Shown: positions 18,262 through 27,307, numbered from the stretch's first letter. The stretch: 33,615 bases of DNA from JBFMHP01 sp040752855 (GCA_040752855.1 JBFMHP010000041.1:1-33615), one strand, 5' to 3'. Made by a program: numbers and translations. The notes: generated by a model not told the origin, from the sequence alone.

Positions 18262-18475
18262 AGTCCGCGGTGCAGCGGCCGACAGAGATAGGGACAATCA
18301 CTTGCTCGCTTGTGCCGTGACGGGATCACAGATCAGACAATTCATCATCGAACGCTGCCCGGTGCCGCTCTGGCTGAGACGCATTGGTCTTGCCGGCTTC
18401 CTGTTTTTCTTCATCAAAGGGATGCTGTGGCTGATCGTGCCGGCGGTGCTGGTGTTCTTCGGGACCGGCGAGTAA
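18251..18475 (+). CDS. Small single-span membrane protein (hypothetical)
   Basis: 74 residues in the open frame from GTG 18251. The convincing part is the C-terminal half, with a basic turn (LWLRRIGL) then a hydrophobic span (AGFLFFFIKGMLWLIVPAVLVFF) ending in GTGE. Short proteins with this IGLAGFLFFxIKG-type core occur in many proteobacteria without a known role. The N-terminal third is Arg/Asp-rich and may not be translated; GTG codons at about 18317 or 18362 are alternative starts giving a 30-50-residue protein. No strong ribosome site decides between them. Confidence 0.45.
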   Translation: MSDQVRGAAADRDRDNHLLACAVTGSQIRQFIIERCPVPLWLRRIGLAGFLFFFIKGMLWLIVPAVLVFFGTGE

Positions 18476-18506
18476 GCCGGGGCGGCGCCCGCGTTGCTGC
18501 TCTGAC

Positions 18507-19481
18507 TCAGCGCAACCGGCTGGGAAAAAACATCGGCCGCCATACCCCGCCGAGGTGTTCATCCTCGGTGGCGAAACTCATGAAGGCATTGGGCGGTGCG
18601 CCCGGCGGTCCGGCCAGTCCTTCGATCTTGAATCCATCCTCGCTCCAGGTCGCCGCCATGGTGTGCTCCAACCGCAGCGGCGGCTCGGCCGCCGCCTCCA
18701 CCCGGCCGAGCAGGTAGACCACCGAATTGAACGGTCCGTCGTCGCCGCCGTCGCTGACGGCCGCCGCCCAGAGTTTGCCGCGCCCATCGAGATATAAGTC
18801 CGAGAGATCGTGCCGCTCCTCGGGATGCGGCCAGACGCCCGGCGCGCGGAAGCGCACGCTGGTATCCGCCCAGCTCAGGACGCCCTGCGCGGTGTCGAGT
18901 TCGCCCCAGCGCACCACGCCGCTGGGATTCTCCGGATCGCCGCCCCAGCCGCCCAGGATCACCAGGGTCCGCCCAGGGGCGCGCGGCGCGCAGGCCATGC
19001 CTTCGAAGTTGTCGAGGAGGGAGGTGTCATGGGGCTTTGGCAGACTGTACACCCGCAGCACGCGGGCCGTATTGCCGGTCATCGCCACATGAAAAATGCG
19101 CCCGCGATGACCGGCCTTTGCGGGCATGCTTTCGGCCAACAGCGCCTCGTGCGCGGCACCGGGCAGCATGCACACCGCCTCGAGGTCGTTGGGTAAACCC
19201 TCCTGGTCCGGCCATGCCTTCACGGTGATCGGCTCGTAGCGCGGCGTATGGCCTTTGTCGACGTGCAGCAGCCCCAGGCGCGGACCGGGATCGGCCTGTT
19301 TGGTATCGTGCACCACGACATAATGCTGCTCATCGATCTGGGCCAGACCGCTGTAGCCCGGCGGCTCGGTGCCTCCAACGGCAGGCGCGGCCGGCTGGTG
19401 TTCACCCAGGCACAGGCCCGCCGATAGCATCAAGGCCAGCGCTGCCGCGCCGCCCACCGTCCTTGCCCGCCTTACGATCAT
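18507..19481 (-). CDS. Secreted beta-propeller-like hypothetical protein
   Basis: 324 residues with a signal peptide (about 1-26) rich in Ala and Leu. The body has repeating strand-turn units typical of esterase-like or phytase-like propellers: YSGLAQIDEQHYVVVHD, NDLEAVCM, NFEGMAC, HDLSDLYLDGRGKLW and KIEGLAGPP. The EG/E-type turns (LEAVC, FEGMA, IEGLA) resemble the repeated acidic turns of those families. No catalytic residues can be assigned. ATG 19481 has AAGG five nt upstream. It runs toward the small membrane protein gene (31 nt between stops). The closest guess is an esterase-like-activity phytase family member; substrate unknown. Confidence 0.7.
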   Translation of the reverse strand: MIVRRARTVGGAAALALMLSAGLCLGEHQPAAPAVGGTEPPGYSGLAQIDEQHYVVVHDTKQADPGPRLGLLHVDKGHTPRYEPITVKAWPDQEGLPNDLEAVCMLPGAAHEALLAESMPAKAGHRGRIFHVAMTGNTARVLRVYSLPKPHDTSLLDNFEGMACAPRAPGRTLVILGGWGGDPENPSGVVRWGELDTAQGVLSWADTSVRFRAPGVWPHPEERHDLSDLYLDGRGKLWAAAVSDGGDDGPFNSVVYLLGRVEAAAEPPLRLEHTMAATWSEDGFKIEGLAGPPGAPPNAFMSFATEDEHLGGVWRPMFFPSRLR

Positions 19482-19570
19482 CTAGACCTTGCCTTTCAAT
19501 ACCTTGGATCATGCCTGATAGCGTCTGGCAGCAGACAGGCTTGCGAACCGCAAAGCCGCCAACTCCCCGA

Positions 19571-19745
19571 ATGGCACTTACTTAAACTCAATTGCATGAA
19601 ATCTCAGCCCCCCTCCCTTGACGGGAGGGGGTTAGGGGGGAGGGTGCGAACACTGAAATATCAGTGCAATGCTCACCACTCCACCCCCACCCTAGCCCTC
19701 CCCCTTCAAGGGGGAGGGGATCTATCGCCTTAAGTAAGTGCCGTT
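19571..19745. mobile_element. MITE-like non-coding element with terminal inverted repeats
   Basis: GGCACTTACTTAA (19573-19585) and its exact reverse complement TTAAGTAAGTGCC (19730-19742) bound the element. Five-base CCCGA copies flank it at 19566-19570 and 19746-19750, fitting a target duplication. The interior has two strong G/C-rich palindromes (CCCTCCC...GGGAGGG types) and no open reading frame with coding character. The whole 423-nt gap 19482-19904 otherwise holds no visible gene. A non-autonomous element mobilised in trans is the best reading; no transposase is in the window. Confidence 0.6.
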
Positions 19746-19904
19746 CCCGACCCCCCCCCTCTTCACAATAACGAATGAGCGGGAAAAGGGTTCCCTGGAA
19801 GAGCGGGAGTCATTCCAGGGCTGCCGCATAGAGCCGCACACCCCATTCGTGTATAATCCACGCCGTCACCCCGAGATTTCCCCGAGAGCCCAGCCACACC
19901 CTCA

Positions 19905-21605
19905 ATGCTATACCACTCCCCATCACTCGCCTGGATCAAGGCGCTTGCAAGCTGCGCAGGATTTGTCGCCATCCTGTATATCTACACCTTGATCATCGAG
20001 AATTACGGCGGCTTCAGTACCGAACGGAATACAGAACAGCTGATCGAGCTGGCGCTGGTCGTTTACTTTTACGGCCTGTTCTATGCCGTCCAAAAACCCT
20101 CGGCCTGGCGCAGTGTATTGGCGGGCTTGCCGATTCTGCTGCTGTACCTCGCGCACGATATCTTCTATCTCACGCAAGGCAAGGTCTTCCGGCTGGTCAA
20201 TGCCGCCGAGCTGCCCGAGTTGCTGCAGGTGTTGCCGCTCAGTTATGCGTTGCTGATCGGCGCCATCCTGTTTCTGCCGCTGGGCGCATTGCTGCTGTCC
20301 GTCGACTATCGGCGCCCGCGCCATCTGGCTCTGTGGCTCGCTCCCCTGGCTGCGGTGATCGCCTTTGTCGTCGCCATCCCCAACGCCTTTGCCCATCGCT
20401 TCCAGCAGCTGGCCACCGAGATCGTGACCTATTCCGACGGCAAGAGCGTGGAGGCCAATGGGCGCATCGCCATGCTGCTCTATCGCGAGGCGCAGCGCAT
20501 CAATACCCTCGCGGCACTGGCCCCCTACCGCGACCGGCAGGCCTACGACCATCAGGCAGAGCAACTGGCACAGGAACTCCGGCCGCATGCCAACCGGCGC
20601 AACGTGCACCTGATCGTGCTGGAGAGCTTCCTCGATCCGCGCCTGTTCAGCGGGCTGCGGCTCTCCTCGCCTCCGGTGCATCCCGATTTCGAACGGCTGT
20701 TCGGCGACAAGCTGGGGCTGTCGATCTCACCGGTGTTCGGCGGCGGCACCGCCCAGGCGGAATTCGAAGTCCTGTGCGGCACGCCGGCGTTGGAAAAGGT
20801 GAGCAGCGTGGAATTCAATGTCTTCAGCGGCGCGCCGGCCCACTGCCTGCCGGACCTGCTGCAGCGCATCGGCTATCGCAGCGTCGCCAGCAATGCCTAC
20901 AAGCCGAACTTCTTCAATGCGCTGCCCGCCTATCAGGGCGCCGGCTTTGCCGAAAGCTACTTTCCGCAGGAATTCTCCGGCGCCCGGCAGACGTATTTGC
21001 GTTTCGGCGATCCCGGCGAGGAGGAATATCTGTTTGATGGCGAACTCTTCGACCAGAACCTCGAATTTGTGCGCAGCCATCTGGCACAGCATCCCGGGGA
21101 ACCGCTGTTCAACTACATCATGACCATCTACGGGCACACGCCGAATCTGATCGATCGAACGAAACGGCCGGCGTTCATCACGCTGAAGTCGGACTATCAC
21201 GATGATCAACTGGAGCGCGCGGTAAACCAGTTCTATTATCGCACCGAGGCGATCGCGCGCTTTGTCGAGCAGCTCCTGGCGATCGATCAGAACAGCCTCG
21301 TGATCCTGGTCTCCGATCATGTACCGCCGCTGCGCAACGGGCTGAACACCTACGACAAGCTCGGCTACATGGACAACGGCGCAAACCACTATTACACCAA
21401 TCGCATCGCCATCATCGAGGACGGCCAACCGAGGGTGTATGCACCGCTCCATCATTACGAGGTGCCATCCATCATCCTGGACTATGTCAGCCGTGATGCC
21501 TATTGCCGCGGCCGCCCCTGCGCCTTCAAGGATGGCAGCCAACCCCTCGCGCGCGAACAACACCTTGAAGACTACTTGCGCCTGATGGCGCATGCCTCGG
21601 AGTGA
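19905..21605 (+). CDS. LtaS-like membrane sulfatase/phosphoglycerol-transferase-fold protein
   Basis: 566 residues. About five transmembrane segments (roughly 12-31, 46-62, 70-88, 112-133, 141-160) precede an extracytoplasmic alkaline-phosphatase-superfamily domain. Landmarks match the LtaS/OpgB branch: a metal-binding Glu240 (HLIVLESF), a probable Thr nucleophile T282 (GGGTAQAEFE), His411 (YGHTPN) and Asp471-His472 (LVSDHVPP). Such enzymes move phosphoglycerol or phosphoethanolamine groups onto envelope polymers or glycans. Here the acceptor is unknown; in a Gram-negative, osmoregulated glucans or lipid A/LPS are the usual candidates. The start has no clear ribosome site. It converges on the 1397-residue membrane protein gene. 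Confidence 0.87.
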   Translation: MLYHSPSLAWIKALASCAGFVAILYIYTLIIENYGGFSTERNTEQLIELALVVYFYGLFYAVQKPSAWRSVLAGLPILLLYLAHDIFYLTQGKVFRLVNAAELPELLQVLPLSYALLIGAILFLPLGALLLSVDYRRPRHLALWLAPLAAVIAFVVAIPNAFAHRFQQLATEIVTYSDGKSVEANGRIAMLLYREAQRINTLAALAPYRDRQAYDHQAEQLAQELRPHANRRNVHLIVLESFLDPRLFSGLRLSSPPVHPDFERLFGDKLGLSISPVFGGGTAQAEFEVLCGTPALEKVSSVEFNVFSGAPAHCLPDLLQRIGYRSVASNAYKPNFFNALPAYQGAGFAESYFPQEFSGARQTYLRFGDPGEEEYLFDGELFDQNLEFVRSHLAQHPGEPLFNYIMTIYGHTPNLIDRTKRPAFITLKSDYHDDQLERAVNQFYYRTEAIARFVEQLLAIDQNSLVILVSDHVPPLRNGLNTYDKLGYMDNGANHYYTNRIAIIEDGQPRVYAPLHHYEVPSIILDYVSRDAYCRGRPCAFKDGSQPLAREQHLEDYLRLMAHASE

Positions 21606-21610
21606 ACCGC

Positions 21611-21642
21611 GGCGGGCGGGTGCCGGCGCAGCCCCGCCTGCC
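21611..21642. terminator. G/C-rich hairpin between convergent genes
   Basis: A ten-base stem (21611-21620 with 21633-21642, one G-U pair) with a 12-nt loop lies in the 56-nt space between two converging stop codons. It could end transcripts in both directions, but neither side has a run of U, so it may act only as a transcript-end stabiliser. Confidence 0.4.
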
Positions 21643-21661
21643 ACGTGGGATGTTCAAGAAA

Positions 21662-24600
21662 TCACGCACCCGTCCACGGATCGTGTTTATCCTTTTCCTG
21701 GGTTTCCGTTTTTTCCTGCGGCTCGGGCTTTGGCTTTTTCTTGATCGCCGGAACCGGCACCTTGCGCCACACGCCGTTACTGCTGAAGCACCCCCAGCCC
21801 CATTGCACCCAGTTGAGCAGCGCGAAGGCCAGCCACAGCGCCCAGGCCAGCATCAGCATGCGGTAGACGAAGATCGGCACCGAGACGACCCACGCGCTCG
21901 GCAGAGCGCCATCCACGCGATCCTGATACCAGTTGAGCTCGTAGTCCCATGAGCCGTTGCCGATGATCTGCATGTGCGGCAAGCCGAGCAGTCCCTGCCA
22001 GATCGCATAGAGCATGAACGATGCGGCCAGGACGGTGGTGACGACCAGCAGCAGCTGCATGGCGTTGAACTGACTGTTGCTCACCGTCTCCGGCTGCCGC
22101 CCGCGATAGGCGAGCAGGAAAAACCAGGCGGCGACCAGCGCCGGCATCCACACCGGCGCTTGCGAGAAGCCCACCCCGAGCAGGAGCCAGTGGTGGGTTT
22201 TCAAGGGCGTGCTCGTGGTTCTGCCCAGGGCGATCGCCACGAGCAGGATCACCAGCAACACGCCCCAGAACAGGATCGCCGGGCCGACCTTCGGCCCGCC
22301 GGCGAACAGAATCCAGCGATCCTGCGGCATGGCCAGGGTGAGGTTGTTGTTGACCGCAGGCAGCCCCAGGTCGAGCACGGGGGTCGTGTAGCGCCCGGTG
22401 ACGCCGGCGTCCTGCCGCCAGATCAAGGTGATGGCATGACTGCCCGGGGCGATGGTGAGCGGCACCTTGTTTTGGCTTTGCTGGATCGGCTGCTCCACCT
22501 CGTCGATCAAGAGTTTTTGCAAGACCGCGCCCTCGGGCAGGACGAGGTCCCGCTGCTCGCCCTGGCTGCTGCGCAGTTGCAGGTGCAGCACCGTCTCGGC
22601 CGTGCGCTTGCCCGGCGTGACCCGCATGCGGGTTTCATCGATGGTCAACGTCGCGCCGACGATGCCCTCGGGCCGCGTGACGGCGACGACGACCTCCTCC
22701 CCCGGCCACGGCCACCACTGCGGCATCCAGTCGCCGGCGGGCGACTGCTGCATGATCTCCGGGATGCCCTGGTAGCCGATACGCCAGATCGGCGAGACGC
22801 TCAGCCGCCAGTGCTCCAGCCATTGCGTGGTGTGCGGGGCCTTGAGCGTGAGCGCATCGCGCTTGCCGAGCGACGACGTCCAGCTGGCGCTGTCCTGCGC
22901 GGCGCCGAGCGTGACGCTGACCTTGCCGTTTTTCACCTTGGCGTCGGCGCTCAGCACCGATTCGCCCTCGAGCAGCGGCACCTCCAGGGAGATGGCATCG
23001 CCCGGCCCGGAGACGCGCGTGACGGTGGTCTGCACATTCCAGTCGATGCCGAGCAACAGCGTGCGTTCGATGATGACAAACGGCGGCAGCGCCTGGGTCT
23101 CATAGGCCGCCTCCGCGGTGGATTTGCTCGCGCGCTTGCTCTGGCGCAGCAACTGCACCTGGCCCGAGGCCTTGCCGTCGGTGATGCCCTCAACCCGCCA
23201 GCCGACCGCCTCGGCTTCGATGTAATAGGGATTGAGCGGCAGCGGGATGCGCACCGAGGCCAGCTCCGGCAGCGGCCCGCGCAGGGTCAGGCGATGCACC
23301 CCCGCGGGCACGCGCGCATAGTATTGCGCGCCGACCCGGCTCACCCCGACCTGGCGGTCGTCGAGGATCACCTCGGTGGGCAGCCATTGATTGGCCTCAA
23401 ACGGCAGCGGCACGGCCACCTCGGCGCCGGCATGCACCTCCATCTGGAGGGTGAGCGCATCGGGCTGCGCCACCAGACGCAGGCGCGGACTCTGCGCGCA
23501 TTGCGGCGCGCACTGCGGCGGTTCTTCCTGCGCCTTGACCAGACGCCGTTCCAATTCCTTCAGCATCGCCTCATCCGGGAACACCGCCTGCTCCGCCGCC
23601 CAGGCCTGGGGTGCCGCGCCAACGCACACCACCGCGCTGAAGCACAACGGGACCAGCAGCTTGAGGGACGGAAAACCAAACCGCCGCTTGTCTTTGATAT
23701 CGAATCCCAGCATGAAGGCGATGAGCGCGCCCATCAGCACCACGCTGAGCAGATTGAGCAGCAGATGCCCGGTGGGCGAGATTAGCCGCAGCGTGATCGC
23801 CTGATCGGCCTGCACCGGTCCGTTCCAGGCGAAATCGATGGTCTGCCACTGCCAGCGCGGCAGGCCGGGGCCGGTCTGGCGGCGCGCGCTGGGATCGACC
23901 ACCTGCTGGGTCATCAGCGCGGGCTCCTGCTTCACGCGCACCTCGGCGCGCCCGCGCTTGTATTCCTCGCTCGGCAAGGCGGAGATCGCCGCATCGGCCA
24001 TCTCCTTGGTCGCCTTGTAGACCTGGCTCGGCGCCGAGCCCACATCGACCTCGGCCTCCGGCGCCAGCTGCTCCTCCATGAACACCGCCGGGCTCGGCGG
24101 GGGGATCGGCGCGCCGCGGTAGATGCCTTGCGGATTTTCCAGCTGCGGGTAGATGCCCTCGCGCACCGCATCCACGGCAAAGGCCAGGAACAGCAGCACC
24201 AGCGCGGCGGCGCTCGCCCAGCGATACCAGTTGATCAATCGCTTCATTGTGCCCTCGGGCAAGGCGCGCCACAGCGCGATGGCGATCACCAGATTCAGCC
24301 AGATCAGGCGCGGGGCGCCCGCCTCGTGCCAGGTCAGCGTCAGCAGCGCCAGCGCCAGGACGGCGACGCGCCAGTCCCACAGGCGCTTGACTGCCAGCGT
24401 GATGATCAGCACCAGGAAGATATCCAGCAGGGTCCACTTCTTGATCCAGCTGTTGGAGACCTGATCCACGCCGCCCATCGACAGCAGCGTCCAGCCCGGC
24501 GGCAGATACAGCTGCCCGCTCACGGCGGTGAATTCGCTGTCCCAGCCCAGGCCCGGCAGGCGCGCCTCATCGATGCGGCTCTCGGCGCTCAGCTGCAGTT

Positions 24601-25855
24601 GATGCTGCCGGATTTCGACGCCCGCGCCGCGCTCGCCGTCGAGGTGGGTGATCACCTGATCCTCGCCGTTGATCGCCACGCGCCCGAGCTGATACGGCGC
24701 GTACATATTCATGCGCCAGTCACGATTCATCAGCCCGTTGATCTGATCGGCCACGGTGAAGCCCGTGCCGTCGAAATCCATCCATAGTTGCCGGCGCAGG
24801 GTGAAACTGTTGGGCGCGGCCTCGGGATTGCCGCGCCGGCGCACCTCGAACTGCATCGCTTGCCCGGCGCTCATGCGGTAGGCGGGAAAGCCGTGCCAGG
24901 CCTCGGGCAGCGCCGTCTGGCGCGGATCGATCTGCTCCAGTCCCTTGACCTCCGCCAGGCGCACCAACGGATTGGCCTGAAAGGCCCAGATCTCCTCGTT
25001 CACCCACGCATCGCCCTGGACCGCAGGCAGCGCGATGCTCACGAGATCGCCGGGAAAGCGCGCGGTGAACTCGATGGTCCAGCGCCCGGGCCGCGCCTGC
25101 AGGCGCAGGCGTCCGTCGGGCTCGAGTTTCGCCGGCAGGCGGCTGGAGAGCGCCAGCGGAATGGCGCCCGGCAGCAGCAGCGGGCCCAGCACCAGTTCAC
25201 GCGCATCACCGGAGATGCTGAGATCGAGGAAGGTCACCGCCTTGAGCGGCACATCATCGCTGATCAAACGGGAGACGGTGAGCGTGTGGCGGTTTTCCGT
25301 CTCACCCGGTTTGCCCGCTTGCGGCTGCTGATCGCGCAGCCAGATCATGCCCGCGTCATCGACATAGGGAAAGCGCACCGCCGCCCCGTCGATCTTGAGC
25401 TGCACCAGGGCCACGGTTTCCGGCACCTTCAGGCGCTCGGGCAATTGCGCCCACCGGAACTTACCGCTCAGCGCATGGCGCCCCGGTTTGAGGAAGATCA
25501 CCGGCGCGCCGGCGTGATCGCTCACCGCGATCGGTTTGCCGTTGGCGGTGACCTCGAGCGGCCAGTGCTGTGAGTCACCCGGCAGCCCAATCCAGCCTTC
25601 CTGCTCCACCTCCCAACTCTGGGTGAAGGCGCCGCCTTGCCGGGCCAGCGTGAGTGCCAGCGGCCCGGGCCACGCGCAAAGCCGCGTCTGGCCGATCTGG
25701 TTGTAGAGCGAGGGACAGGGCGAGACCTCATGTTCGTAGAGCACCCAGTTGGTCCACGGCTTGAGCGCGGGCGGCACCATCTCCGCCGTGCTCATCGCCG
25801 CCAGGGCTTGACCGAAGCAGAGCAGATACACGAGACAACCCAGGATGAAACGCAT
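21662..25855 (-). CDS. Very large multi-pass membrane protein of unknown function
   Basis: 1397 residues from ATG 25855, with GGAGAG six nt upstream; the frame extends to a GTG six codons earlier but that region contains the ribosome site. Signal peptide about 1-20. Residues 20-465 are predicted beta-rich and extracytoplasmic, with repeated LPG, PGRW and PGRH turns as in carbohydrate- or ligand-binding sandwiches. Four hydrophobic spans follow (about 474-563), then a Pro/Glu-rich loop (575-670), further spans near 697-717 and 731-750, a second beta-rich region (about 760-1185) and four or five spans near 1193-1350. The last 45 residues are Lys/Glu/Pro-rich and probably cytoplasmic. I recognise no named family. 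It sits beside two alkaline-phosphatase-superfamily genes, hinting at envelope modification or transport, which is inference. Confidence 0.85.
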   Translation of the reverse strand: MRFILGCLVYLLCFGQALAAMSTAEMVPPALKPWTNWVLYEHEVSPCPSLYNQIGQTRLCAWPGPLALTLARQGGAFTQSWEVEQEGWIGLPGDSQHWPLEVTANGKPIAVSDHAGAPVIFLKPGRHALSGKFRWAQLPERLKVPETVALVQLKIDGAAVRFPYVDDAGMIWLRDQQPQAGKPGETENRHTLTVSRLISDDVPLKAVTFLDLSISGDARELVLGPLLLPGAIPLALSSRLPAKLEPDGRLRLQARPGRWTIEFTARFPGDLVSIALPAVQGDAWVNEEIWAFQANPLVRLAEVKGLEQIDPRQTALPEAWHGFPAYRMSAGQAMQFEVRRRGNPEAAPNSFTLRRQLWMDFDGTGFTVADQINGLMNRDWRMNMYAPYQLGRVAINGEDQVITHLDGERGAGVEIRQHQLQLSAESRIDEARLPGLGWDSEFTAVSGQLYLPPGWTLLSMGGVDQVSNSWIKKWTLLDIFLVLIITLAVKRLWDWRVAVLALALLTLTWHEAGAPRLIWLNLVIAIALWRALPEGTMKRLINWYRWASAAALVLLFLAFAVDAVREGIYPQLENPQGIYRGAPIPPPSPAVFMEEQLAPEAEVDVGSAPSQVYKATKEMADAAISALPSEEYKRGRAEVRVKQEPALMTQQVVDPSARRQTGPGLPRWQWQTIDFAWNGPVQADQAITLRLISPTGHLLLNLLSVVLMGALIAFMLGFDIKDKRRFGFPSLKLLVPLCFSAVVCVGAAPQAWAAEQAVFPDEAMLKELERRLVKAQEEPPQCAPQCAQSPRLRLVAQPDALTLQMEVHAGAEVAVPLPFEANQWLPTEVILDDRQVGVSRVGAQYYARVPAGVHRLTLRGPLPELASVRIPLPLNPYYIEAEAVGWRVEGITDGKASGQVQLLRQSKRASKSTAEAAYETQALPPFVIIERTLLLGIDWNVQTTVTRVSGPGDAISLEVPLLEGESVLSADAKVKNGKVSVTLGAAQDSASWTSSLGKRDALTLKAPHTTQWLEHWRLSVSPIWRIGYQGIPEIMQQSPAGDWMPQWWPWPGEEVVVAVTRPEGIVGATLTIDETRMRVTPGKRTAETVLHLQLRSSQGEQRDLVLPEGAVLQKLLIDEVEQPIQQSQNKVPLTIAPGSHAITLIWRQDAGVTGRYTTPVLDLGLPAVNNNLTLAMPQDRWILFAGGPKVGPAILFWGVLLVILLVAIALGRTTSTPLKTHHWLLLGVGFSQAPVWMPALVAAWFFLLAYRGRQPETVSNSQFNAMQLLLVVTTVLAASFMLYAIWQGLLGLPHMQIIGNGSWDYELNWYQDRVDGALPSAWVVSVPIFVYRMLMLAWALWLAFALLNWVQWGWGCFSSNGVWRKVPVPAIKKKPKPEPQEKTETQEKDKHDPWTGA

Positions 25856-25940
25856 CAGCAACTCTCCCTTCACGTTATTATCAAATGTAACGCGCGCCAG
25901 CGTATTTCACGCAATCCGCACGGCATTTTACTTATGGATA

Positions 25941-25970
25941 CTCTGAAAATTCCGGGATGGAATTATTCAG
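25941..25970. repeat. Hairpin repeat, copy 1, downstream of the phosphoesterase gene
   Basis: A 30-bp element whose minus-strand transcript folds as CTGAA.AATTCC, loop, GGAATTTTCAG with one bulge. It begins 5 nt after the stop of the minus-strand gene at 25976. A second copy, identical at 27 of 30 positions, is at 27271-27300, also just past a minus-strand stop codon. It likely forms the 3' end of the transcript. Confidence 0.6.
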
Positions 25971-25975
25971 ATTCC

Positions 25976-27133
25976 TTAACAGCACGCCAGCACCAACGGC
26001 ACTTCCACTTCGGCCGCGCTCAATCCGCCGTGATGGCCGACTAAGTGCAACGGCGTTTCTCCCGGCAAGCGCTGGGTGAGGATGTAGTCGTCCTTGAGCG
26101 CCAAGACGTAATCCCCCACCCGGCTGTGTAATTCCGGATGAGGCGCCCCAAGCCCAAACAGCCCCTGCGCAATCAACTCATCGCCCCGGTGCAACATAAC
26201 GGCATGCGCAAGTTCACTGCGCACATAATCCGCGAATGTCTGCTCCATGCCGCGGCGCACGTAGCAATAGGCCAGCCGCGGCTCGCCGCACAGCGGCACC
26301 GCCAGGCAACGCTGCAACTCCGGCAGATCATTCACCCGCAGTCGCGTCTCGGGGCGCGTGTCGACAAAACCGTGGTCGGCGGTAACCAGCACCACCGTTT
26401 CCGTGCCGGCCAGGTCCGCGAACAGCTTCGCGAACCCGTCATCCAGGCGCGCGAAATGTTCCGCCGCCTGCGCACTGCCCACGCCGTGATCATGCGCCAA
26501 TCCATCGAAATACGGCCAGTAGGCATAGAGAAATTTGCGCTCGGCGTGAGCGCGCACCACGGTATTGATCCGGGAGAAGTAGTCCTCCATACCTTTGTGC
26601 AACACCAATTCGGCATTGCCGAGTAGCGCCCGATTGAATACCGAGTTCGCCAGCCAGTCCGGCATCAGTGAATAACTGCGCACCGGCAGTCGCGCGAACA
26701 ATGGCGGCTGTGCAATCAACTCTTGCGGGGTGATGCCCGCCTGGGTGAGATCGGCGCGATTGCAGCGCGTGAGGAACGGCAGCACCGTGACCACGCTGCC
26801 CACTTCGCGCAGCCACATAAACCAGCCGGTGAGGCCGTGTTGCTGCGGGGCCACGCCGGTGAGGAAGGTCGTCACCGAGGCGGAGGTCGTCGGCGGGGCC
26901 ACCGCGTGCAGCCGGCGGTGCAAGCGTTGGTGCAATTGGCTGCCGGCCCCGCGCCGGACGAGATAGTCATAGCCCAGGCCATCGATCACACAGAGCACGA
27001 TATTGCGCGCCTCGGCCAGGGGTTGCGCATCCAGGCCGCGCAGGACGGGATAGCTACTCGAGCCGCCGCAGCCCTGGGTGATACTGCTCATCAAATTAAC
27101 GATGGAAGCGCCGCCGTAATCCGGAAATAACAT
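25976..27133 (-). CDS. Nucleotide pyrophosphatase/phosphodiesterase-family protein
   Basis: 385 residues of the type I phosphodiesterase/nucleotide pyrophosphatase branch of the alkaline phosphatase superfamily (PF01663 type). Metal and catalytic landmarks run in order: Asp51 in VLCVIDGLGYD, probable nucleophile Thr83 in PPTTSASVTTFLTG, DGLAHDHG, VTADHGFVD and the late HHGG histidine. No signal peptide or membrane span is visible, so it may act in the cytoplasm. The natural substrate is unknown. ATG 27133 follows CGGCGG and a perfect hairpin; ATG 27091 would give a 371-residue protein that still keeps all motifs. The gene runs away from the tandem exported pair and toward the giant membrane protein, with which it may be co-transcribed despite the hairpin repeat between them. 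Confidence 0.85.
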   Translation of the reverse strand: MLFPDYGGASIVNLMSSITQGCGGSSSYPVLRGLDAQPLAEARNIVLCVIDGLGYDYLVRRGAGSQLHQRLHRRLHAVAPPTTSASVTTFLTGVAPQQHGLTGWFMWLREVGSVVTVLPFLTRCNRADLTQAGITPQELIAQPPLFARLPVRSYSLMPDWLANSVFNRALLGNAELVLHKGMEDYFSRINTVVRAHAERKFLYAYWPYFDGLAHDHGVGSAQAAEHFARLDDGFAKLFADLAGTETVVLVTADHGFVDTRPETRLRVNDLPELQRCLAVPLCGEPRLAYCYVRRGMEQTFADYVRSELAHAVMLHRGDELIAQGLFGLGAPHPELHSRVGDYVLALKDDYILTQRLPGETPLHLVGHHGGLSAAEVEVPLVLACC

Positions 27134-27144
27134 CCGCCGATCTC

Positions 27145-27163
27145 GTGTGAGGTTGCCTCACAC
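27145..27163. promoter_or_regulatory. Perfect palindrome just upstream of the phosphoesterase start
   Basis: GTGTGAGG-TTG-CCTCACAC is a perfect 8-bp inverted repeat with a 3-nt centre, 11 bp before ATG 27133 on the minus strand. It could be a repressor operator or an mRNA hairpin that affects ribosome access. No U-tract follows, so it is not a terminator. Confidence 0.5.
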
Positions 27164-27270
27164 ACCATAGCAGAGCTTGCACGGGGGATAAACCGCCGAT
27201 TGACTGGCACGGGGCCAGGCAGAGGCCGGCGCACCTTATCGGCTACGGAACCTCTGATGTATTGGAGGTG

Positions 27271-27300
27271 CTCTGAGAATTCCGGGACGGAATCATTCAG
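27271..27300. repeat. Hairpin repeat, copy 2, downstream of the first exported paralog
   Basis: Matches the element at 25941-25970 at 27 of 30 positions, in the same orientation. It begins 7 nt after the stop codon of the minus-strand gene at 27308. The differences lie mostly in arms that still pair, and both copies keep the AATTCCGGGA core. Confidence 0.6.
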
Positions 27301-27307
27301 CGCTTCC

